DNA of 43,918 bases from an uncultured Bacteroidales bacterium (GTDB lineage: Bacteria > Bacteroidota > Bacteroidia > Bacteroidales > Bacteroidaceae), in the NCBI GenBank assembly GCA_902779875.1, contig CACZCX010000019.1, positions 1-43,918 on the forward strand, read 5' to 3'. Below, in pieces: positions 1 through 8,505 of this stretch. Each line of letters begins with the position of its first letter. Position 1 is the stretch's first letter. The notes under the pieces were generated by a model. It was not told the DNA's origin. It saw only the letters and a program-made list of their open reading frames with translations, and made no database searches. The position numbers and the translations under genes were made by a program.

Positions 1-1089
1 CGCGGACGCGGCAACGCCTCCTGGTATGAGACCGACAAGAAATCATACGCCCTGAGGCTTGACGGAAAAGAGTCCGTCCTGGGTATGCCGCCCCACAAGC
101 GCTGGATCCTGCTGGCCAACTACAAGGACTACACCCTGCTGCGCAACGATGCCGCTTTCTGGCTCTCACGCAACACCGACATGCCCTACACCATACGCGG
201 ACAGCATGTGGAGCTGATATGGAACGGAGAGCACATGGGCAACTATTACCTCTGCGAGCAGGCCAAGATCGATGCCAACCGCGTGGACACCCGCAAGCCC
301 GACCTGGAGAACCCTTCCAACGGCGGCCTGATGGTTGAGATTGATGCATTCATGAATTTCTTCCCTCCCGACCAGAAAAAGCAGGAGCTGGGATTCCACT
401 CCCAAAGGTTCAACCTCCCGTATATATTCAAGAACCCCGACGAGAAGGAGATTGACAGCACATCGGCCACATTCCGTTACTTCAGGGCGCTGGTCGACTC
501 GCTGGAGTCCATACTGCTTGACAGCACGAGGGTAAGGAACCATGAGTATGAGAGGTACCTCAACGTGAATACTGCCATTGACTTTGCGCTCATTCAGGAG
601 ATTACCCTGAACCATGACGCATACAACACCTACCCCGAGGACGGCCCCCACAGCACGTTCCTCTACACCGACTCCACCGGCCTTCTCTGCTTTGGCCCGG
701 TATGGGATTTTGACCTCTACACCTTCATGCCCAACCTCTACGAGAACCACATGGAGATGACCGAGCAGTGGACCGTGCTCAACACACGCGCCAAGAGCCC
801 CGAAAGCCGATACTATTTTGAGTACCTGCTCATCGACCCCAAGTTCAAGGAGTCGCTGGTGGAGCATTGGGACCGATACAAGGTCAAGTGGAGGGAACTG
901 CCCGACTACATTGACATGATGGCCGACAGCATATCGGACTCCGAGAAACTGAACCGCGCACTCTGGTACCTGAAGACCCGTAACGACCAGAATGGTGACA
1001 GAGGCTCGTTTGAGAACGCCATTAAAAAGATGAAGCGCGGATTCAACAAACGCTGGGAGTGGATGGACCGGAATATCCGCGACCTCTGA
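1..1089 (+). CDS. CotH kinase family protein (5' end outside window)
   Basis: The reading frame is open from base 1 to the TGA at 1087-1089 (362 codons), so only the C-terminal part is present; the ATG at 85 is internal, because the residues before it (RGRGNASWY, KKSYALRLDGKESVLGM) fit the family. Visible motifs are GMPPHKRWILLANYKD, the GNYYLCEQ block and GPVWDFDLYTF, which match the CotH kinase fold, including its Asp-containing WDFD segment. Known CotH of Bacillus is a spore-coat protein kinase. Bacteroidota members are usually secreted or lipoprotein relatives of unknown substrate, so protein kinase activity is an inference. No terminator is evident before the trp leader promoter that begins about 60 bases downstream. 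Confidence 0.85.
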   Translation, partial: RGRGNASWYETDKKSYALRLDGKESVLGMPPHKRWILLANYKDYTLLRNDAAFWLSRNTDMPYTIRGQHVELIWNGEHMGNYYLCEQAKIDANRVDTRKPDLENPSNGGLMVEIDAFMNFFPPDQKKQELGFHSQRFNLPYIFKNPDEKEIDSTSATFRYFRALVDSLESILLDSTRVRNHEYERYLNVNTAIDFALIQEITLNHDAYNTYPEDGPHSTFLYTDSTGLLCFGPVWDFDLYTFMPNLYENHMEMTEQWTVLNTRAKSPESRYYFEYLLIDPKFKESLVEHWDRYKVKWRELPDYIDMMADSISDSEKLNRALWYLKTRNDQNGDRGSFENAIKKMKRGFNKRWEWMDRNIRDL

Positions 1090-1149
1090 GAGCTGTAAAC
1101 GGTTTGAAATGAATTAATAGCAGGCTGATTCAAAAAAAGTCCGTGTTTT

Positions 1150-1180
1150 TTTGCAGGATTCGAAAATCACTCTAATTTTG
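1150..1180 (+). promoter_or_regulatory. Bacteroides-type promoter for the trpB2 leader
   Basis: TTTG at 1150-1153 (-33 box) and TAATTTTG at 1173-1180 (-7 box, consensus TAnnTTTG) are separated by 19 nt, the preferred spacing. The start of transcription should fall near 1187, about 15 nt before the leader peptide ATG. Confidence 0.75.
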
Positions 1181-1201
1181 CAATCACAAAACAAAAAGAC
1201 A

Positions 1202-1249
1202 ATGAAGTACAACTCATTTTACTGGTGGTGGCGCCCCGTACAACTCTAA
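1202..1249 (+). CDS. trp leader peptide with three consecutive Trp codons
   Basis: A 15-codon open frame reads MKYNSFYWWWRPVQL and stops with TAA at 1247-1249. The TGG TGG TGG run at 1223-1231 is the sensor expected of a tryptophan attenuator. The frame lies between a strong promoter and a terminator that precedes a tryptophan synthase gene. It is too short for ordinary gene calling. A run of three Trp codons is very unlikely by chance in such a context. It should be translated as a sensor and have no function as a protein. Confidence 0.85.
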   Translation: MKYNSFYWWWRPVQL

Positions 1250-1252
1250 TCG

Positions 1253-1329
1253 GTCGTAGGAGGTTGACGCTTCGTTATGTAAAATGAATCACATATATGA
1301 GCCCTGCCGCAGCTGCGACGGGGCTTTTT
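1253..1329 (+). promoter_or_regulatory. Tryptophan attenuator: antiterminator and terminator
   Basis: The terminator has outer arms AGCCC (1300-1304) and GGGCT (1321-1325), an inner palindrome CGCAGCTGCG (1308-1317) and a T run at 1325-1329. A competing pairing can be drawn between GTCGTAGG (1253-1260) and CCTGCCGC (1303-1310): eight positions with one mismatch and two G-U pairs. It starts just after the leader stop. A ribosome stalled on the Trp codons would leave 1253-1260 free to form the antiterminator. A ribosome that reaches the stop codon would cover it and let the terminator form. This is classical attenuation logic, inferred by hand without folding software. Confidence 0.75.
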
Positions 1330-1335
1330 AAATAC

Positions 1336-1370
1336 CAATTTTGAATTGAGAATTGAGAATTTTGAATTAT
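1336..1370. repeat. AATTGAG heptanucleotide repeat, copy 1
   Basis: A short run of GAATTGAG/AATTTTG units lies between the attenuator terminator and the trpB2 start. It belongs to the same family as runs at 29241-29281, 29333-29388 and three sites inside the TonB receptor gene. Confidence 0.6.
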
Positions 1371-1388
1371 AACCTTAAATAAATTATT

Positions 1389-2753
1389 ATGAGACAGAAA
1401 AAGTACTTGCTCCAGGAATCTGAGATACCTAAGGCCTGGTTCAACATTCAGGCAGTGATGCCTAACAAGCCGCTGCCGTTCCTTCATCCTGCAACACGTC
1501 AGCCCCTCAAGCCCGAGGACCTTTACCCCATCTTCTGCAAAGAGTGCTCTGACCAGGAGCTTAACCAGAAAGACGAGTGGATCGAGATACCTGAGGAGGT
1601 ACGTCAGCAGTACGCTTCATACCGTTGCACCCCGCTGGTAAGAGCCTATGAGCTCGAGGAGGCACTGGGTACTCCCGCACACATCTACTTCAAGAACGAG
1701 AGCGTATCACCTGCCGGCTCACACAAGCTCAACTCAGCTCTGGCCCAGGCTTACTACGCCAAGAAGCAGGGTATCACCAACCTGACCACCGAGACCGGTG
1801 CCGGTCAGTGGGGCGGTGCTCTCTCATATGCCACCAAGAAATTCGGAATCGAGTGCGCTGTATATATGGTAAAGGCCAGCTTCAACCAGAAGCCCTACCG
1901 CCGTTCCATCATGCAGACATTCGGTGCTGCCATAACCCCCTCACCCTCTATGTCAACCCGCGCCGGTAAGGACATCCTCACCGCCAATCCCAATGACATG
2001 GGTTCACTCGGTTGCGCCATCTCCGAGGCTATCGAGTTGGCCGTTTCAACTCCCAACTGCAAGTACGCCCTGGGTTCAGTGCTGAACCACGTTTGCCTGC
2101 ACCAGACTGTCATCGGCCTTGAGGCTGAAAAACAGATGGAGATGACCGGTGAGTATCCCGATATCGTGATCGCCTGCTTTGGCGGCGGTTCAAACTTCTG
2201 CGGTCTGGCTCTGCCGTTCATGCGTCATAAGATTGCCGGCGAGAAGAACACACGTTTCATCGCAGCCGAGCCCGCTTCATGCCCCAAGCTCACACGCGGT
2301 AAGTTCGAGTATGACTTTGGCGACGAGTCAGGTCTCACTCCCCTGCTGCCTATGTACACCCTGGGTCACACCTTCAAGCCCGCCACTATCCACGCCGGCG
2401 GTCTGCGTTACCACGGTGCAGGCGTAGTGCTCTCACAGCTTATGAAGGACGGCTACATGGAGGCTGTCGACATTGAGCAGAACGAGTCATTCAAAGCTGG
2501 TGTGCTGTTCGCCCAGACCGAGGGTATCATCCCCGCTCCCGAGTCATGCCACGCCATCGCCGCTACCGTTCGCGAGGCTCTCAAGTGCAAGGAGACCGGC
2601 GAGCAGAAGACCATCCTCTTTAACCTGTCAGGTCACGGATTCGTAGATATGTCAGCTTACGACCAGTATCTGAGCGGTGAGCTGCAGGACTTCCACGTAA
2701 GCGACGAGGACCTCAAGAAGTACATGGCCAGTGCCGATGCGCTCAACAAATAA
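1389..2753 (+). CDS. trpB: Tryptophan synthase beta chain, TrpB2 type
   Basis: This 454-residue PLP enzyme would condense indole with L-serine to give tryptophan. It is longer than the roughly 400-residue TrpB1 chain and matches the TrpB2 (TIGR01415-like) class. Visible features are the PLP lysine in GSHKLNS (Lys113), the catalytic-Glu region TETGAGQWG, the phosphate-binding GGGSNFCG loop, and the C-terminal NLSGHGFVD. No trpA or other trp gene is adjacent, so the enzyme may use free indole or partner with a distant TrpA; TrpB2 proteins often do not pair with TrpA. The Trp-codon attenuator just upstream strongly supports a true role in tryptophan metabolism. A hairpin terminator follows. Confidence 0.93.
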   Translation: MRQKKYLLQESEIPKAWFNIQAVMPNKPLPFLHPATRQPLKPEDLYPIFCKECSDQELNQKDEWIEIPEEVRQQYASYRCTPLVRAYELEEALGTPAHIYFKNESVSPAGSHKLNSALAQAYYAKKQGITNLTTETGAGQWGGALSYATKKFGIECAVYMVKASFNQKPYRRSIMQTFGAAITPSPSMSTRAGKDILTANPNDMGSLGCAISEAIELAVSTPNCKYALGSVLNHVCLHQTVIGLEAEKQMEMTGEYPDIVIACFGGGSNFCGLALPFMRHKIAGEKNTRFIAAEPASCPKLTRGKFEYDFGDESGLTPLLPMYTLGHTFKPATIHAGGLRYHGAGVVLSQLMKDGYMEAVDIEQNESFKAGVLFAQTEGIIPAPESCHAIAATVREALKCKETGEQKTILFNLSGHGFVDMSAYDQYLSGELQDFHVSDEDLKKYMASADALNK

Positions 2754-2799
2754 GTGACAAATTCGCCACAAGTGTGGTGTGATTAGCCACAAACGGGTA

Positions 2800-2838
2800 A
2801 AATTGGCCCTTCGGTTACCGCCGAAGGGCTAATTTTGT
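2800..2838 (+). terminator. Terminator after trpB2
   Basis: A nine-base stem GCCCTTCGG (2806-2814) / CCGAAGGGC (2821-2829) is extended by AATT-type flanks and followed by TAATTTTGTTTT. The A-rich left flank and T-rich right flank would let it work in both directions. In the following leader, two smaller stems (2851-2863 and 2901-2913, both of the form CGGG-NNG-CCCG) have no assigned role. Confidence 0.8.
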
Positions 2839-2937
2839 TTTCGCTTTGTGCCGGGTTGCCCGGAAGGAAGCATAAACAACTATTATTTACCCTACCTTGA
2901 TCGGGATGCCCGATAGAGGTTTTATTCAAACTATTTT

Positions 2938-4590
2938 ATGTACGACATTTCTTTTATCAAGAGATTCGAAAACACAGTAAAGAAACACTGGAACGACCCT
3001 GCGCTCAATGATTACCGCAGCAGTGTATGGACCTATGGCCAGCTGGCCGCACAGATTGAGCAGGATCATCTGTTCTGGAAGGCAGCAGGCCTGGGCAAGG
3101 GCGATAAGATTGCCCTCAACGCCAAGAGCTGCGCAGGTTGGGCCAAGACATTCATGGCAATCATGACCGGAGGTTACGTAGGTGTTCAGCTCTTTGACGG
3201 CTACACCCCTTCCGATACCATGAGCCTTGTGAACCACTCCGACAGCGTGCTCCTCTACACCGAGAAGCGTCTCATGGACAAGATGGATTTTGAGCAGATG
3301 CCCAACCTCAAGGGTGCCATCGACGTACACACAGGCGAGATCCTGGCCAGCCGCGGCAATTTTGCCGACCTTTACATGCGCCGTGACGAGCTTATGAAAC
3401 AGGCTCACCCCGAAGGATTCGGCATCGAAGGATTCGGCTACGAGGACCGTCCCGCCGACGAGCTCTGCGGTCTCAATTATACATCGGGTTCAACAGGTAA
3501 CCCCAAGGGCGTTATGCTCACCGTACGCAATTTCAGCGTTAACGTATACCTTATACCGCGTCACTTCCCCTACCGCGAGGGTCAGACCTACCTGAGCGTA
3601 CTGCCGTTCGCACACATATTCGGACTGCTTTATGATGCAGTTGAGCCTCTCTGCCTGGGTATGCATCTGACCGTCCTGGGCATGCCTCCCATCCCCGCAT
3701 ACCTTAAGCCGGCCCTTAACGAGGTCAAGCCCAACGTATTCTTTGCCGTTCCCCTCATCCTGGTCAAGATGCTTGACAACACCATCGGTGAGTTCGTGAC
3801 CAGCAAGTCAGGCAAGCAGAAACTGGCCGATGCCAAGAACAACCAGGACTACTGCAGGGCCCTCAACACCATATTCATGTCGGCATTCGGCGATAACATA
3901 GAGCTGCTGGTAACCGGCGGCGCCGCCATGGCGTTCGACCTGGAGGACCTCATGGCCCAGAAGCTTCGCATCCCGTTCGTGACCGGCTACGGCATGACCG
4001 AGGCCTGCCCCACCATATCCATCGGCGAAAAGGGCAAGTACAAGATGAAATCAGTCGGTGAGATTGTAAGTGAAGGTATTGAATGCCGTATTGATTCCGA
4101 TGACCCCGAGCGCATACCTGGTGAGGTTATCATCAAGGGTGACTGCGTGTTCACCGGATACTACAAGAACCCTGAGGCTACAGCCGAGGTTCTTGACAAG
4201 GACGGCTGGTTCCGCACCGGCGATATGGGCATAAAGGACAAGGACAACACCCTGTTCCTCTCGGGCCGATGCAAGAACATGCTGCTCTCATCGAACGGCC
4301 AGAACATATTCCCTGAGGAGATTGAGGTGGTGCTCAACGCGCTGCCCTACGTTGCAGAGTCCATCATCGTGGACCGCAAGGGTCACCTCACCGCGCTGAT
4401 TGTTCCCAACGTGGATCAGGTTACTCAGAGCGGAATGGACAACGATGCGCTGAACGGTGTCATGGCTGGTAACATAACCAAGCTCAACGAGCAGATTCCC
4501 GCCTACTCTCACGTGGACGGATTCGAACTCCGTTTCGAGCCCTTCATCAAGACTCCCAAAGGCAGCATCCGCCGCTTTATGTACAAATGA
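2938..4590 (+). CDS. AMP-forming acyl-CoA/acyl-acid ligase
   Basis: This 550-residue adenylate-forming enzyme would activate a carboxylic acid with ATP and transfer it to CoA, or possibly to an acyl carrier protein. The signature motifs are intact: YTSGSTGNPKG (A3, residues 181-191), TGYGMTE (A5, 349-355), GWFRTGDMG (A7, 423-431) and a C-terminal lysine region ending KTPKGSIRRFMYK. No membrane segment is evident. It is followed after 19 bp by a ketoacyl synthase and then a dehydratase, so it probably primes or recycles acyl chains for that mini-pathway. The substrate cannot be told from sequence. Family resemblance is to long-chain fatty acid CoA ligases. Confidence 0.88.
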   Translation: MYDISFIKRFENTVKKHWNDPALNDYRSSVWTYGQLAAQIEQDHLFWKAAGLGKGDKIALNAKSCAGWAKTFMAIMTGGYVGVQLFDGYTPSDTMSLVNHSDSVLLYTEKRLMDKMDFEQMPNLKGAIDVHTGEILASRGNFADLYMRRDELMKQAHPEGFGIEGFGYEDRPADELCGLNYTSGSTGNPKGVMLTVRNFSVNVYLIPRHFPYREGQTYLSVLPFAHIFGLLYDAVEPLCLGMHLTVLGMPPIPAYLKPALNEVKPNVFFAVPLILVKMLDNTIGEFVTSKSGKQKLADAKNNQDYCRALNTIFMSAFGDNIELLVTGGAAMAFDLEDLMAQKLRIPFVTGYGMTEACPTISIGEKGKYKMKSVGEIVSEGIECRIDSDDPERIPGEVIIKGDCVFTGYYKNPEATAEVLDKDGWFRTGDMGIKDKDNTLFLSGRCKNMLLSSNGQNIFPEEIEVVLNALPYVAESIIVDRKGHLTALIVPNVDQVTQSGMDNDALNGVMAGNITKLNEQIPAYSHVDGFELRFEPFIKTPKGSIRRFMYK

Positions 4591-4609
4591 TATAGTTTAT
4601 ATATTTGAT

Positions 4610-5863
4610 ATGACAAACAAACGAGTTGTAATTACCGGAATGGGCGTGATCACGTCCATCGGCAAAAACATCCAGGAGTTCCAGGACAGCCTTAACAACG
4701 GCCGTTGCGGAATATCCAGGATTGAGGGTATGGATCAGTTCGGCGAGCTCACCGTAAAGGTAGCCGGCCAGGTTAAGGATTTCAAGCCCACCGAGATGGG
4801 TATGGATGCCGGCAGCGTACGCCGCAGCGACAAGTTCAGCCAGTTCGGCATCTGCGCAGCCATCCAGGCTATGAATCAGAGCGGCCTCAAGGCTGGTGAG
4901 AACATCGAGCCCGGACGTCTGGGCTGCTACGTAGGTTCAGGTATCGGCGGCATGCAGACATTCATTGACCAGACCCTGGTCATGGCCAACGACGGTGCCA
5001 AGCGTGTATCGCCCCTGTTCATCCCTATGATGATCGGCAACCTGGGTGCAGGTAACATTGCCATCAAGTTCAACGCTCAGGGCCCCTGCCTGCCGGTTGT
5101 ATCGGCCTGTGCCACATCGACACACGCCGTAGGTGAGGCTTTCCGCGCCATCAAGTACGGTATGGCCGATGCCATCATCACCGGTGGTACCGAGGCTGCT
5201 GTGAACCCGCTGGCTATCGGCGGTTTTGCCAACATGAAGGCTCTGACCACAGCCGAGGATCCTCTCGAGGCCTGCCTGCCGTTCGATAAGCGTCGCGGCG
5301 GATTCGTGATGGCCGAGGGTGCCGGTATCCTGGTTCTTGAGGAGTACGAGCACGCAGTAAACCGCGGTGCCAACATCATAGCCGAGGTTTGCGGTTACGG
5401 CAACACATGCGACGCCTACCACTACACCGCTCCCCGTCCCGACGGCTCTACCACAGCCGCATCGCTCTCATTGGCCCTTGAGGAGGCCGGTTACAAGGCT
5501 GGCGAGCAGCTTTACATCAACGCACACGGCACAGGTACTCATATGAACGATGCCTGCGAGACCGCTGCCATCAAGATCGCCCTCGGTGAGGAGGATGCAC
5601 GCAAGGCTATGATCAGCTCGACCAAATCCATGCACGGACATATGCTCGGCGCTACAGGTGCTGTGGAGCTGATTGCATCGGCCCTGGCTCTGGAGAGCGG
5701 CATCCTGCCCCCGACCATCGGATATAAGGAGCCCGATCCCGAGTGTGACCTTGACTACATTCCCAACACCGCCCGTAAGGTTCAGGCTGAGGTTGCCCTC
5801 TCCTGCTCTCTGGGTTTTGGCGGTCACAATGCAGCTGTTGCGCTGCGCCGTTACAAGAAGTGA
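4610..5863 (+). CDS. Beta-ketoacyl-ACP synthase (KAS II, FabF-like)
   Basis: This 417-residue thiolase-fold condensing enzyme would extend an acyl chain with malonyl-ACP. The catalytic triad is complete: Cys167 in VSACATSTHA, His306 in NAHGTGT and His344 in KSMHGHMLGATGA, with Lys339 also conserved. Length and motifs fit FabF/KAS II. Its place between an acyl ligase and a HotDog dehydratase suggests a dedicated accessory pathway and not the main fab operon; no acyl carrier protein, ketoreductase or malonyl transferase is adjacent. A TATATTTG sequence at 4600-4607 just before the ATG resembles a -7 box but is probably chance in an AT-rich spacer. Confidence 0.92.
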   Translation: MTNKRVVITGMGVITSIGKNIQEFQDSLNNGRCGISRIEGMDQFGELTVKVAGQVKDFKPTEMGMDAGSVRRSDKFSQFGICAAIQAMNQSGLKAGENIEPGRLGCYVGSGIGGMQTFIDQTLVMANDGAKRVSPLFIPMMIGNLGAGNIAIKFNAQGPCLPVVSACATSTHAVGEAFRAIKYGMADAIITGGTEAAVNPLAIGGFANMKALTTAEDPLEACLPFDKRRGGFVMAEGAGILVLEEYEHAVNRGANIIAEVCGYGNTCDAYHYTAPRPDGSTTAASLSLALEEAGYKAGEQLYINAHGTGTHMNDACETAAIKIALGEEDARKAMISSTKSMHGHMLGATGAVELIASALALESGILPPTIGYKEPDPECDLDYIPNTARKVQAEVALSCSLGFGGHNAAVALRRYKK

Positions 5864-5864
5864 T

Positions 5865-6284
5865 ATGGAGATGAACAAGGAACAGCTCATGGAGGTGATG
5901 CCGCACAGGGACCCTATGCTCCTGGTGGATCACTCCGAGCTCACGGATGACGGTGTAATCTCAGAATACACCGTTCCTATGGATCCTTACTACACGAGAG
6001 GACATTTTCCCGGCAACCCCATCGTTCCGGGGGTGATACTGTGTGAGATCATGGCACAGGGAAGCGTCCTCTTGTTCAAGGAGGAGATGATTGGCAAGAT
6101 TGCGCTCTATGCCGGTATGGACAAGGTCCGGTTCAAGCACCTGGTCAGGCCCGGTGACAAGGTCGTGGTCCACTCCCGCATGGCCAGCTGCCGCGGCGCC
6201 TTCATCTCAGTCAAAGCTGAGGCAACGGTCAACGGCGAACTCTGCGCCTCCGGCAGTTTATCCTTCATGCTCATCCAGCAATAA
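5865..6284 (+). CDS. 3-hydroxyacyl-ACP dehydratase, FabZ-like HotDog protein
   Basis: This 139-residue single-HotDog enzyme would dehydrate 3-hydroxyacyl-ACP to the trans-2-enoyl form. The diagnostic block GHFPGNPIVPGVILCEIMAQ is present, with the catalytic pair His47 and Glu61. The frame is open far upstream into the ketoacyl synthase gene, but the start is taken as the ATG at 5865, one base after the upstream stop, giving the usual FabZ length; the ATG at 5871 is an alternative. The tight spacing implies translational coupling. A strong terminator follows, so the operon has three genes. Confidence 0.9.
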   Translation: MEMNKEQLMEVMPHRDPMLLVDHSELTDDGVISEYTVPMDPYYTRGHFPGNPIVPGVILCEIMAQGSVLLFKEEMIGKIALYAGMDKVRFKHLVRPGDKVVVHSRMASCRGAFISVKAEATVNGELCASGSLSFMLIQQ

Positions 6285-6318
6285 AAAAAACGCTTGCAAT
6301 TTTGCAAGCGTTTTTTTT
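6283..6318. terminator. Bidirectional terminator between convergent genes
   Basis: Stem CGCTTGCA (6291-6298) / TGCAAGCG (6303-6310) is flanked by eight A on the left and eight T on the right. The A-T flanks can extend the stem, so it can end both the acyl operon on + and the lipoprotein gene on -. Confidence 0.9.
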
Positions 6319-6334
6319 ATTGCTAGCTGAGCAA

Positions 6335-6865
6335 TCAGTCGCGCATAGTAATATCGATGAACAGATAGTAGTTGTTACCGAACAGGATCTCGTCCTGGTA
6401 ACCCTGATCTGACTTCTTGACCTTTGAGTTGTTCAGCAGAGGCATCTTCTCGTTGAACTCTCTCAGACGCATTCTGTAATCAGCAATCTTGATGCTCTTT
6501 ACGCGGAATACCTCCATCTCATAAGGATTCTCATAGATACCCTGATACAGCCACTCCCTTGAGTTGTGCAGGTAGTAGTAGATGTTGTATGAGTCATACT
6601 GACGGCCATCGGTCGAGATGGGACCGTTTGACTTGAGCAGGTAGCCAAGAATATCGGTATCGTAGAAATCTCTCTGCTCCTGTGTAAGGGTTGCGGGGAA
6701 CTCGATGGTTGTGAATCCGTCGGCCTGAGTTACGGTTGCGGGATCACCCTCCTGAAGGATAATGCCTCTGGGTTTCTTGGGGGCCGATGAGCCGCAGGAT
6801 ACAAACATAGCGGCAGCCATCAGAGCCGATACGATCATCAAAGCTGAAAATCTGATCTTTTTCAT
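6335..6865 (-). CDS. Lipoprotein of unknown function
   Basis: The 176-residue product starts with a basic N-terminus and hydrophobic stretch ending in the lipobox FVSC, so Cys24 should be lipidated. The mature part is mixed alpha/beta with a Tyr-rich centre (SYNIYYYL) and a charged end (FIDITMRD). I do not recognise a named domain. It has its own promoter-like sequence, and a terminator follows. It lies downstream of two tandem phosphatase genes on the same strand with an 87-bp gap, so a functional link is possible but not shown. Confidence 0.8.
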   Translation of the reverse strand: MKKIRFSALMIVSALMAAAMFVSCGSSAPKKPRGIILQEGDPATVTQADGFTTIEFPATLTQEQRDFYDTDILGYLLKSNGPISTDGRQYDSYNIYYYLHNSREWLYQGIYENPYEMEVFRVKSIKIADYRMRLREFNEKMPLLNNSKVKKSDQGYQDEILFGNNYYLFIDITMRD

Positions 6866-6920
6866 TTGTTTATAAGTTAAAGGGTTAAAGTAAATAGTGT
6901 CTTAGGTTGAAAAAGTACTC

Positions 6921-6951
6921 CAAAAATAGGTTATTATAGTTAACAATCCAA
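6921..6951 (-). promoter_or_regulatory. Promoter for the lipoprotein gene
   Basis: On the minus strand, TATTTTTG (6921-6928) fits the TAnnTTTG -7 box, with TTGG (6948-6951), one mismatch from TTTG, 19 nt upstream. It overlaps the 3' end of the neighbouring phosphatase gene only at its edge. Confidence 0.55.
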
Positions 6952-6952
6952 C

Positions 6953-8503
6953 TTATTTGCTCAAGTATTTCTTGCCGTCCAGAATATAGAGGCCATCCTT
7001 GTCGGACTCGTAGCCGGCCAGGTTATACGCCTGCCCCTCCTCTTTTTCAGGACCGATAAGTCCGATGCCGTCGGTTCCGGCCTCAACGGTTACCCTTACG
7101 GTTTTCTGCAAATCATCCACGATTGCCTTGACATAGGTGGAACCGGTGCCGACTGCGGTCACCAGACCGGTCTCGCTCACGGTAGCCACTGAGCTGTCAT
7201 TTGTATCCCATATAACCTGCTGCACGGTGGCATCGGCCGGAGTAAAGCTGGCAGAGAGCTGCTGAGTATCGCCCACCTTGAGGGTAAGGCGGCTTTTGTC
7301 AATATTTACCTTCTTGACAATCCTGTAATCTACCATATAGTCAATGAACCAGTCCAGGTCAGCCTCCGATATCTTGACGCCGTTCACGCCGTTCTTGAGG
7401 AAGGCGTAGATCTTGCGCTGCAGGCTGTTCTGGCCGGTGCCGGGGTTGATCTTGTCAATAAGCGGAGCGAACATGTACTCCTTGGGGTCGCTGTAGTTAT
7501 CGGGAGCGCCTTTCTTGCCCTCGTAGTTGCGCAGACGGGCGAATCCGGGCTCGCCGGTGTAGGGTTCGCAGAATGTGGTCAGCTCGTAGTCCTTGGCCAG
7601 ATCACCGGCCGACATGCCCAGCAGCGCGCCTATCAGGAATCCCAGCGTTCCGGTGCGGTCAGCGCCCATGGAGCAGTGGTAATAAACCGGAATTCCTTTC
7701 TTGAGGCAGTTTATTATGGTCTGGATTTCCTGGATGTTTGACTCATTGGCGTCATAGTGGTACATGCGGGCGTTCACCGAGTTGGGGAAATGGTAGAACT
7801 CCACGTCCCACTGGCCATTCACCTTATCCGCCAGGGCCGATACGGACGATGTGACATCGGAACTGCTGCGCAGGTCAATCTCGCATCGGATTCCTATGTC
7901 GCGCAGGGCCTTCCTGCCCTCTTGGGTTATAAGCACCTCGGATGATTTCTCCTTGATGAGGCGGGCGCCGCGGTATATCTGGCCGTACTTGATGGGATGT
8001 CCGCCCAGGCCGGGCCAGCCGCCCATGTCACGTACGTTATGGGTGCCCTCGGCGTATATCATACGCAGCATTCCGGTGGTCTGGAAGGCTGAGTTCTTGA
8101 TCAGGAACTCGCCGTTCTGGACGCTCTTGGAGAATATGCTGTAATAATAGGTGCGGCCGGGGATGAGGTTGAACACCGTCTTGACCGTGGAGTCCTTGGA
8201 CTGGATGTACTCTATGGAGTCCGTCAGTGCAGGATTCTCGCTGATTACGATTCGGTATTCATCGGCCCCCAGGTCGGTGTCCCAGTTCAGGGTTACAGGC
8301 GCCGGCTGGTCCTTGCGGTAGGTCGTGGCGGTGTTGTAGTAGTCCATGATGTATGACACGTGCAGGTCAGGGATGGTGTCATAGGTGAACTCTGTCAGAT
8401 AACGGTGAGTGAGCTCGTTCTCAAGCGGGAACTGCTCGTAGTTCTGTGCTAACGACGGAGCGGCCATCATGGCCAGGCCCCAAAGGAGATGGATTCTGCG
8501 CAT
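6953..8503 (-). CDS. Secreted tyrosine phosphatase with Ig-like (Big2) domain, copy 2
   Basis: This 516-residue protein has a signal peptide (cleavage near SLA-Q), a fibronectin III-like region (about 65-140), a Y_phosphatase3-type catalytic domain starting at HNVRDMGGWPGLGG, and the P-loop HCSMGADRTG with nucleophile Cys277 and Arg283. A Big2-like domain (about 395-475: LTLKVGDTQQLSASF, ATVSETGLVTAVG) follows, then a short tail ending GLYILDGKKYLSK that resembles tails common in Prevotella-type secreted proteins. It should dephosphorylate phosphotyrosine or phosphoester substrates outside the cytoplasm. It begins 2 bp after the stop of a close paralog with the same domain order, so the pair arose by tandem duplication. 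Confidence 0.85.
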   Translation of the reverse strand: MRRIHLLWGLAMMAAPSLAQNYEQFPLENELTHRYLTEFTYDTIPDLHVSYIMDYYNTATTYRKDQPAPVTLNWDTDLGADEYRIVISENPALTDSIEYIQSKDSTVKTVFNLIPGRTYYYSIFSKSVQNGEFLIKNSAFQTTGMLRMIYAEGTHNVRDMGGWPGLGGHPIKYGQIYRGARLIKEKSSEVLITQEGRKALRDIGIRCEIDLRSSSDVTSSVSALADKVNGQWDVEFYHFPNSVNARMYHYDANESNIQEIQTIINCLKKGIPVYYHCSMGADRTGTLGFLIGALLGMSAGDLAKDYELTTFCEPYTGEPGFARLRNYEGKKGAPDNYSDPKEYMFAPLIDKINPGTGQNSLQRKIYAFLKNGVNGVKISEADLDWFIDYMVDYRIVKKVNIDKSRLTLKVGDTQQLSASFTPADATVQQVIWDTNDSSVATVSETGLVTAVGTGSTYVKAIVDDLQKTVRVTVEAGTDGIGLIGPEKEEGQAYNLAGYESDKDGLYILDGKKYLSK

Positions 8504-8505
8504 GA

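Noticed and set aside
4600-4607. TATATTTG as a promoter for the ketoacyl synthase
   Set aside because: It ends 2 nt before the ATG in a short AT-rich spacer of a tight operon and has no -33 box at the right distance.
5673-5864. Long upstream extension of the dehydratase frame
   Set aside because: It lies wholly within the ketoacyl synthase gene; the FabZ domain and length fit the start at 5865.
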